Assembly (NCBI GenBank): GCA_946414805.1 | Contig: CAMKPZ010000005.1 | Location: 98,239 to 162,238, forward strand | Source: an uncultured Bacteroidales bacterium | GTDB taxonomy: Bacteria > Bacteroidota > Bacteroidia > Bacteroidales > Paludibacteraceae | Direction of reading: 5' to 3' | Length of the DNA stretch: 64,000 nucleotides | Part shown: positions 58,511 through 64,000 of the stretch, piece after piece | How the letters are laid out: each line of letters starts with the position of its first letter | Position numbering within the stretch: the first letter of the stretch is position 1 | Translations under genes and position numbers: made by a program | Notes under the pieces: model-generated | The model's database searches: none | Told to the model about the DNA's origin: nothing | The model's input: the letters and a program-made list of their open reading frames with translations, nothing else

Positions 58511-61351
58511 TTACCACCAGTTTACGCGTCCGTTTGTGGACTGGTTACTGTTCTTGTCGTATTTGAGATCACTCAGGATCGACGCATTCACGCCGATGTG
58601 GAAGGTGTAACTCTTGAACGGACCGATCGGGTTGATGCTGGCGCTCATGTTCCAGCAGTGCAGGTCACGGCTGATATTGAACGTACAGGCGGTCACTTTC
58701 ATGTAGTCGAAATTATAGGTCATGTTCGCGCTTACTTTCCATCCTTGCCCCAGACCGATATTGCCGCTCATTGAGAGGGAGTGGGTGAAACGCATGTCGT
58801 ATTGCATTTTCTCGTAGTTGAAGGTGCTTCCGTTGGTGTATGCCAGGGAGTAACTGAGGCTGAGGCTCCATGGGATCTCAGTCCGTACATAACCGTCGTC
58901 CACTTTCTCCGCTTTCTTCTTGCTGCTTGTCTGTTTGGCTCCGCGGTCCAGACCATCCGCATCTTTTTCTATAGAGGATATCTCCTCGTCGCCGGAGCTT
59001 TCGCTGCTCTCGTTATTCACTTTCTCACCCCTCCGTTTGGCGATGGCGTCGCGCCATTTCTTGATGGTCTGGTTGGAGAGCGTGTAGCTGAAGTTCCACC
59101 GCAGTCCGCTCCAGTGCGGGAAACGCCCGTTGTGCCAGTATTGTTTGTTGGTGCGTACGGGGTTTCCGGCGGCGTTCAGTTCGTACATATACGGATCCAG
59201 CGAGGTGTTGAGGTTCAGCGTGTAGTTGTTGAGCTTCGGGAACTTCAATCGCAGGTTCACAGAGAAATTGCTCCAGTTCATACTGTCTGCGGCGAAGTTA
59301 TAGCCGCCGTTGATACTCAGGTTGTCAATCAGACTGATCACTTTGTATGGGTTCTTACCCGTGGTGTCTGCTTTGTTGACAACCTTCACCTCCAAGTTGT
59401 TTGCTACGCCGAAACTGAGCGTCGCTGCCATTCCTCGCGGTGCGTTGCCGTACATGCCGTTCGGAAAACGCGAATAGACCTGGTGTACCATCGTTGTGTC
59501 GCCGTTCCTTACCACCGGCTGGTCGTAACTGCCGTAATAACCCCAGCCTTCTTTCGCGAAATCAGGATGGTAACTGAAACTGATATTCGGTGTGATCACG
59601 TGGCGGAATTTCTCCACTTTGCTGTTCGGGAAGAGCTTCTTCAGCGGCGTGTAGAATCCGTAGAGCTTGGTGCTCATGCTTACGCCCACATCGAAATCAA
59701 AGACATTGTAGAATCCTACCGTCGTATCCATCTGCAGCGCATCGTTCTCCCATCGCCTGTCCACGCGCTGGAAATACATCCGGTCGCGCAGATTGACATT
59801 CGGCGTTATGTTCAGGTATTTGAAGAGCGTGAAACTGGCGTTGACCGGCAGTGTATGACTGATACCGCTCTGCCAATCCCGTGCGAAATTGGATTTCAGG
59901 AAGTCTTTCTCCTTAATGTTGTTTCCGGCGATCTTGCCGTTCAGCGAATAGCTGATCTTGATCTTTTCGTACCATTGCTCCTTGCCTGCCACCTTGCCTT
60001 TGCGCTTCAGTGTCGCCCGCCTCCATAACTTGAAGGGATAGATGCTGCTCATGCTTACCGTCAGTTGCGGCGCCGTCAGAGAGATTGTCGAGTCCGAGGT
60101 CCGTTGCGTCAGACTCGCGCTCATCGACAGGCTCCATGGACTGTCCGGAAACCGCTGGGTGTAGTTGATCGTACTGCTCTTCGTGTTCTCCGAATAGAGG
60201 TTGGGGTTGTAGTAACTGTTGATATTACTCCGGTTGTAACCGCTGGTTGAGAAGTTGACACTCGCGGAGAACGTGCTGTACGGATTGAATTTGGCGTCCT
60301 GCGAATGGGTCCATTGGACGCTGAAGTTCTTACGTGCCGAATAGTCCGGCATGCCCCGTTCGCTCGTTACATCGTTGCGGTAGTTGATACTCAGGTTACC
60401 CGAGAAACGGTAACGCCAGATATATTTCGTCTTCGCCCGTACCGCCCATGTGCCGCGGGTGTAGATATCACCCGTGACCTCCAGATCCATATAGTCGCAG
60501 ATGGCGAAATAGTATCCGAAATTACTCAGATACAGACCTCGTGTATAGTCGTCGCCGAAGTTCGGCATAATGATTCCGCTCGAGTATTTGTTGGTGAAAG
60601 GGAAGAAACCGAACGGTACGGCTAACGGCAGCGGCACATCGCCCACAACCATATATGCCGGACCCGAAGCGATATAATCGCCCGGCTTCACTTTCGCTTT
60701 GGTCATCTTCAGGTAAAAATGCGGGTGGTCATGATCATCGCACGTGGTGTATTGACCGCCTGCCATCAGCATTTCGTTGTCCGCTAATTTCTTGGTCTTG
60801 TCGGCGATGATATATCCTTCGCCCTGCTGGGTCACTACATGGCGGATGTAACCTTTCTGGGTCTTGATGTTATAGGTGATCTCGTTGGTCTCGTAACTGT
60901 CTTTGCCGTCCTTGAAGACCGGCTTGCCTCTCCATTCGTAGTTCAGACTGTCCCAAACGCCTCTGGCGTAGATCTGGCTGGAGTCGATATTCATCCGGAT
61001 GAAATCGGAGGTCAACTCCATGGACTGGTATTTGAGTTCGCCTTTTCCGTGTAGGAAGGCGTTTCCGTTATTCAGCATGATCATGGAGTCGCTTGCCTGA
61101 TAATGCACAGGTGCTGTCAGCTTGCTCTTCTGCCCGTTCTTTGTGTTTAGTGAATCGCCCTCCGCTCTCTCCGTCGCTCTGCTCGTTACGGCGCTTACGC
61201 TATCCGCTCCCTCTGTCGCTCTGCCCGTTACGGCACTTACGCTATCCGCTCCCTCCTTTGCAGGGAGGGATGGGAGAGAGCTTGTTTGGGGGTACGCAAC
61301 CCCGGCAAACAGAACTCCTAATAGTATGTACGTAAGTACGCGCAGGCGCAT
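58511..61351 (-). CDS. lptD: LPS-assembly outer-membrane protein LptD
   Basis: 946 aa from the ATG at 61351, just after a promoter; the open frame runs on further upstream but would cross the promoter. Signal peptide MRLRVLTYILLGVLFAGVAYP. OstA-like periplasmic jelly roll (about 75-200: QASDSMIMLNNGNAFLHGKG, LNYEWRGKPVFKDG), then the large barrel with PFGFFPFTNKYSSGIIMPNFG near residue 260. Inserts LPS into the outer leaflet, partner of lptC. A tandem 14-residue duplication lies directly after the signal peptide. Confidence 0.94.
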   Translation of the reverse strand: MRLRVLTYILLGVLFAGVAYPQTSSLPSLPAKEGADSVSAVTGRATEGADSVSAVTSRATERAEGDSLNTKNGQKSKLTAPVHYQASDSMIMLNNGNAFLHGKGELKYQSMELTSDFIRMNIDSSQIYARGVWDSLNYEWRGKPVFKDGKDSYETNEITYNIKTQKGYIRHVVTQQGEGYIIADKTKKLADNEMLMAGGQYTTCDDHDHPHFYLKMTKAKVKPGDYIASGPAYMVVGDVPLPLAVPFGFFPFTNKYSSGIIMPNFGDDYTRGLYLSNFGYYFAICDYMDLEVTGDIYTRGTWAVRAKTKYIWRYRFSGNLSINYRNDVTSERGMPDYSARKNFSVQWTHSQDAKFNPYSTFSASVNFSTSGYNRSNINSYYNPNLYSENTKSSTINYTQRFPDSPWSLSMSASLTQRTSDSTISLTAPQLTVSMSSIYPFKLWRRATLKRKGKVAGKEQWYEKIKISYSLNGKIAGNNIKEKDFLKSNFARDWQSGISHTLPVNASFTLFKYLNITPNVNLRDRMYFQRVDRRWENDALQMDTTVGFYNVFDFDVGVSMSTKLYGFYTPLKKLFPNSKVEKFRHVITPNISFSYHPDFAKEGWGYYGSYDQPVVRNGDTTMVHQVYSRFPNGMYGNAPRGMAATLSFGVANNLEVKVVNKADTTGKNPYKVISLIDNLSINGGYNFAADSMNWSNFSVNLRLKFPKLNNYTLNLNTSLDPYMYELNAAGNPVRTNKQYWHNGRFPHWSGLRWNFSYTLSNQTIKKWRDAIAKRRGEKVNNESSESSGDEEISSIEKDADGLDRGAKQTSSKKKAEKVDDGYVRTEIPWSLSLSYSLAYTNGSTFNYEKMQYDMRFTHSLSMSGNIGLGQGWKVSANMTYNFDYMKVTACTFNISRDLHCWNMSASINPIGPFKSYTFHIGVNASILSDLKYDKNSNQSTNGRVNWW
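61172..61255 (-). repeat. 42-bp coding tandem duplication in lptD
   Basis: Copies 61214-61255 and 61172-61213 differ in three bases and encode EGADSVSAVT(G/S)RAT twice. A partial third (ERAEGDS) follows. Confidence 0.9.
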
Positions 61352-61370
61352 AATAAGCCAATTTAGCGCG

Positions 61371-61401
61371 CAAAGGTACAACAAATTTTTGGAATATGCA
61401 A
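61371..61401 (-). promoter_or_regulatory. Promoter of lptD
   Basis: Minus strand TTGCATATTCC (TTG 61401-61399), 20 bases, TACCTTTG (61378-61371), 19 bases before the ATG. Confidence 0.8.
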
Positions 61402-61507
61402 GATTTTGCGCAATTTTCCTAAAATAAATAGAGACGATTTCTACTTTTTCGGCAAATTGTGTATCATTTGCCGTAAATTGTATAATAGGTATTTGAAAAA
61501 AAAGCAG

Positions 61508-61515
61508 TAATTTTG
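61508..61515 (+). promoter_or_regulatory. -7 element of the CMD-cupin gene
   Basis: TAATTTTG, 23 bases before the ATG. No TTG at the normal distance; the nearest (61493-61495) is 12 bases away, so -33 contact is poor. Confidence 0.55.
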
Positions 61516-61538
61516 CACCGCAAAACAAATTAACCTTT

Positions 61539-62621
61539 ATGCGAAAGATTGTATGTTCCATGCTTGCAGCGGCAATGCTGTTCGCCGGCTGCACCAAAAC
61601 AAATGAACAAATGAGTAAATGTGAAAATGAAAAAATGAACCTGTCTTTTTCTTCCGAACAGGCGGCTTATATGTCTGCCATCGCCTGCAATGAAGCCAAA
61701 GGAGATCTCGTAGCGCTTGAATCAGCTATTCATGGCGGATTGGAAGCCGGGCTGACGGTCAGCCAAATCAAAGAAGCCCTCTCGCAACTCTATGCCTACA
61801 CGGGTTTTCCGCGCAGTCTCAATGCCTTAGGCGTTCTGCAGCGTGTTATCGGTGACCGTCAGGCGAAAGGTGTCAAAGTGCTGATGGGCGAAGAGGCAAG
61901 TCCGCTTTCCGGTGATTACGATGCACTGAAAGAAGGTACGCGCGTGCAAACGCAACTCACCGGCAAACCGTTCAACTATGACTTTGCGCCGGCTACGGAT
62001 TACTACCTCAAGGCGCATCTCTTCGGAGATATTTTTGCCCGTGATAACATGACTTATGCCGATCGTGAGTTAGTGACCGTCTCGGCACTCAGCGGTCTGC
62101 AGGGCGTGGAGCCGCAACTCAAGGCACATATCGCCGGAGCACGTAATATGGGTGTGACCGAAGAGCAGTTGCAGGGAATCGTGGTAGCCCTTGCTGCCAA
62201 CGGTCTCCTGGAGGAGGCAGGACGCGTAGCCGGATTGCTAGAGACGGAGTGGCCGCAAGGCAAGCCGAATGATGCCTATGCGCAGTATTTCGTGGGCAAC
62301 AGTTATCTGCAACCCTATTTTGGCGGTGTGGCGAACGTGACTTTCGAACCCTCCTGCCGCAATAACTGGCACATCCACCACGGCGCTGTGCAGGTGCTCG
62401 TTTGTGTAAGCGGCAAGGGTTGGTATCAGGAATGGAACAAACCTGCCGTTCCTCTTACGCCCGGCACGGTGATTGCTATTCCTGAGGGTGTCAAACACTG
62501 GCATGGAGCCGCTGCGGACAGTTGGATGCAACATTTGGCTATTCATACCCAAGAGCAACCAGGAGCTACCAATGAATGGTTGGAACCCGTGAACGATGAA
62601 CAATATAATACAATAAAATAA
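61539..62621 (+). CDS. Carboxymuconolactone decarboxylase-cupin fusion lipoprotein
   Basis: 360 aa. Signal MRKIVCSMLAAAMLFAGC (lipobox, Cys18). Two CMD/AhpD-like helical units (AYMSAIACNEAKGDLVALES...LYAYTGFPRSLNALG and DRELVTVSALSGLQGVEPQLKAHI), then a C-terminal cupin with NNWHIHHGAVQVLVCVSGKG and IAIPEGVKHWHGAAADSWM, whose His residues bind metal. CMD-cupin fusions are common in Bacteroidetes; substrate unknown. A surface or periplasmic location is unusual for this fold. Followed one base later by an alcohol dehydrogenase gene, suggesting a shared oxidoreductive pathway. Confidence 0.87.
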   Translation: MRKIVCSMLAAAMLFAGCTKTNEQMSKCENEKMNLSFSSEQAAYMSAIACNEAKGDLVALESAIHGGLEAGLTVSQIKEALSQLYAYTGFPRSLNALGVLQRVIGDRQAKGVKVLMGEEASPLSGDYDALKEGTRVQTQLTGKPFNYDFAPATDYYLKAHLFGDIFARDNMTYADRELVTVSALSGLQGVEPQLKAHIAGARNMGVTEEQLQGIVVALAANGLLEEAGRVAGLLETEWPQGKPNDAYAQYFVGNSYLQPYFGGVANVTFEPSCRNNWHIHHGAVQVLVCVSGKGWYQEWNKPAVPLTPGTVIAIPEGVKHWHGAAADSWMQHLAIHTQEQPGATNEWLEPVNDEQYNTIK

Positions 62622-62622
62622 T

Positions 62623-63837
62623 ATGCAAAACTTTGATTATCAGACACCTACACGCCTTATTTTCGGTGAAGGCGTAGTAGAGAAACTGCCGAAAGTGATG
62701 AGCGCATTCGGCAAGAAAATCCTCCTCACTTACGGCGGAGGCAGTATTAAAAAGATTTCAGCTTTCAGAAATCAGAATTCAGCCATCAGTAATCAGTATT
62801 CAGGTCTCAGCTTGTATGAGTATGTACATGAGGCACTCAAGGACTTCGAGATTGTTGAGCTGAGCGGTATTCAGCCGAACCCGAAATACAACCCTTCCGT
62901 CTTGGAAGGCGTGCGTCTTTGCAAAGAGCACAAAGTGGACGTCATTCTCTCCGTCGGCGGCGGTTCGGTACTCGATTGCTCCAAGGCGATTGCTGCCGGT
63001 GCCTGCTATGACGGCGACCCGTGGGACCTCATTTCCTACAAAGTGAAAGCCCAGGCAGCCCTGCCGATTGTGGATATTATCACGCTGGCGGCAACGGGTA
63101 GCGAGTACGACTGCGGCGGCGTTATTTCCCGCACGGAGACCAACGACAAAATCGGTTATTTGGACCGCCACTTGTTCCCTGCCGTTTCGTTCCTCGACCC
63201 GACCTATACCTTCTCGGTCAGCAAGAAACAGACCGCAGCCGGTATCGCCGATGCGATGAATCACACCATCGAACAGTATTTTGCGGAGGACACTACGCTC
63301 CTCAACGACGGTTTCTGCGAGTCCATGCTGCGTTCGCTCATGGAGAACGGCCGCAAGTGTATTGACAACCCCGAGGACTACAAAGCCCGCGCGGAGATGA
63401 TGCTGGCTTGCACCTACGGCTGCAACGGTATTCTCGCACTCGGCAACAGCGAGTCCGGCTGGCCCTGCCACGGCATCGAGCACGCCCTCTCTGCCTATTA
63501 CGACATCACGCACGGCGAGGGTCTGGCGATCATCACGCCGCGCTGGATGAAACATATCCTCAATGAGCACACTCTGCCGCGGTTCGTCAAGTACGGCATT
63601 AACGTCTTTGACATCGACCCTTCGCTGACCCAATGGGAGATTGCTAACAAGGCCATCGAAGCGACTTACGCATTCTTTGAGTCTATTAACATCCCAATGC
63701 ACCTGCGCGAAGTAGGTATCGACGAGAGCCGTCTGGACGAGATGGCGCATCATATCGCCGTCAACGAAGGGCTGGAGAACGCTTACGCGCCTCTCACGGA
63801 GCAGGATATTAAACAAATCTTAATTGACAGTTTGTAA
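62623..63837 (+). CDS. Iron-dependent alcohol dehydrogenase (butanol dehydrogenase type)
   Basis: 404 aa, cytoplasmic NAD(P)H-dependent enzyme. Recognised by YQTPTRLIFGEGVVEKLP, GGGSVLDCSKAIAAG, AATGSEYDCGGVI and the metal ligands around DAMNHTIEQYF and HGIEHALSAYYDITHGEGLAI. Residues about 45-64 contain a 56-bp block of 7-bp TCAG repeats that adds roughly 18 residues between the first strand (YGGGSIKK) and the helix EALKDFEIVEL, where homologues have a short turn; the frame is kept. The start is two bases after the CMD-cupin stop. Confidence 0.93.
   Translation: MQNFDYQTPTRLIFGEGVVEKLPKVMSAFGKKILLTYGGGSIKKISAFRNQNSAISNQYSGLSLYEYVHEALKDFEIVELSGIQPNPKYNPSVLEGVRLCKEHKVDVILSVGGGSVLDCSKAIAAGACYDGDPWDLISYKVKAQAALPIVDIITLAATGSEYDCGGVISRTETNDKIGYLDRHLFPAVSFLDPTYTFSVSKKQTAAGIADAMNHTIEQYFAEDTTLLNDGFCESMLRSLMENGRKCIDNPEDYKARAEMMLACTYGCNGILALGNSESGWPCHGIEHALSAYYDITHGEGLAIITPRWMKHILNEHTLPRFVKYGINVFDIDPSLTQWEIANKAIEATYAFFESINIPMHLREVGIDESRLDEMAHHIAVNEGLENAYAPLTEQDIKQILIDSL
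62757..62812 (+). repeat. 7-bp tandem array inside the alcohol dehydrogenase gene
   Basis: Eight units of WTCAGnn (TTCAGCT, TTCAGAA, ATCAGAA, TTCAGCC, ATCAGTA, ATCAGTA, TTCAGGT, CTCAGCT), contiguous. Same period as the TCAAYTC array at 56307. Confidence 0.9.
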
Positions 63838-63838
63838 T

Positions 63839-64000
63839 ATGGAAGAATTTCGTGTAGATCCGCGGGTGACGACACCCGAAGCGCAGGCGGCGTATATAGA
63901 GCAGGGCCGCAAACTGTTTGCATTCAACCAGACCGTTCCCTTCACGCCGGAGAATATCGAGGCGACGAAAGCCCTTTTCGGCGAAAACCTCGGCGAAGGA
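63839..64000 (+). CDS. Sugar O-acetyltransferase, N-terminal part
   Basis: 54 codons before the window ends. The start overlaps the alcohol dehydrogenase stop (TAATATG, spacing one base). The visible text (TPEAQAAYIEQGRKLFAFNQ, then IEATKALFGENLGEG) is like the N-terminal helical cap of maltose/galactoside acetyltransferases, just ahead of the left-handed beta-helix, which is out of view. The assignment rests on this short piece only. Confidence 0.6.
   Translation, partial: MEEFRVDPRVTTPEAQAAYIEQGRKLFAFNQTVPFTPENIEATKALFGENLGEG

Noticed and set aside
58781-60028. 415-aa frame antisense to lptD
   Set aside because: lptD motifs are clear; the plus-strand frame has no recognisable domain.
61352-61597. 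Longer N-terminus of LptD (start at 61597)
   Set aside because: The extra 82 residues would span the promoter at 61371-61401; the signal peptide begins at 61351. The same reasoning was used for 4293, 13978, 24617, 28281 and 37469.

Overview
The window is chromosomal DNA of a member of the Bacteroidales. Evidence for this: almost every promoter I can see has the Bacteroidetes form (TTG, 20 bases, TAnnTTTG). Shine-Dalgarno motifs are largely absent. There is type IX secretion machinery (porU, porV). Porphyromonas-like gene order is kept (FAH-family gene, porU, porV, ispF), and Bacteroidetes-typical families occur (DUF4296 lipoprotein, LptC/LptD of the Bacteroidetes kind, CotH, CoaX). T9SS genes together with gut-like GH2 and GH13 glycosidases suggest an uncultured gut-associated Bacteroidales lineage; I cannot name a genus.

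Layout. 1-4170 (minus): a galactose-use operon galK, galM, GH2 beta-galactosidase (cut by the window start). 4368-9349 (plus): a membrane protein, DUF456, a sugar transferase, a nucleotidyltransferase and holA. 9373-11701 (minus): a lipoprotein, lspA and metK, the last behind a SAM-II-type riboswitch with a terminator. 12062-13611: an AT-rich island with an MT-A70 adenine methylase and a MunI/EcoRI-like endonuclease, separated by a 108-nt hairpin. 14008-21060: a membrane protein, an acyl-CoA synthetase, coaX, an outer-membrane protein, a TPR protein, lptC and fabG. 21133-24536 (minus): two GH13 lipoproteins. 24677-26886: a GT2 and a hypothetical protein. 26938-28242 (minus): a PagL-like deacylase.

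28478-40668 is the most unusual stretch. It holds four large exported paralogues (666 to 933 aa) built from repeated beta-rich units of about 110-120 residues and ending in one short shared C-terminal tag. A CotH protein with a related tag, a CYTH protein and an AraC regulator sit among them. porU and porV lie 10-15 kb downstream, so a link with type IX export is possible but unproven.

41102-50788: a CDF metal exporter, a K+-dependent-type pyrophosphatase pump, a DUF1016 nuclease, a rod-shaped RNA candidate resembling 6S RNA, a Bor-like lipoprotein, a highly palindromic intergenic region, DUF349, ftsE, sufE, aroK and ispF. 50804-61351 (minus): porV, porU, an FAH-family protein with a hexapeptide minisatellite, der, a SlyD-type isomerase and lptD. 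61539-64000: a CMD-cupin lipoprotein, an iron-type alcohol dehydrogenase and the start of a sugar acetyltransferase.

Across the window there is an unusually dense population of short tandem repeats (7, 9, 11, 18 and 42 bp units), both between genes and in frame inside genes, and an 87-bp dispersed repeat. No tRNA, rRNA, CRISPR array, integrase or complete insertion sequence was found.
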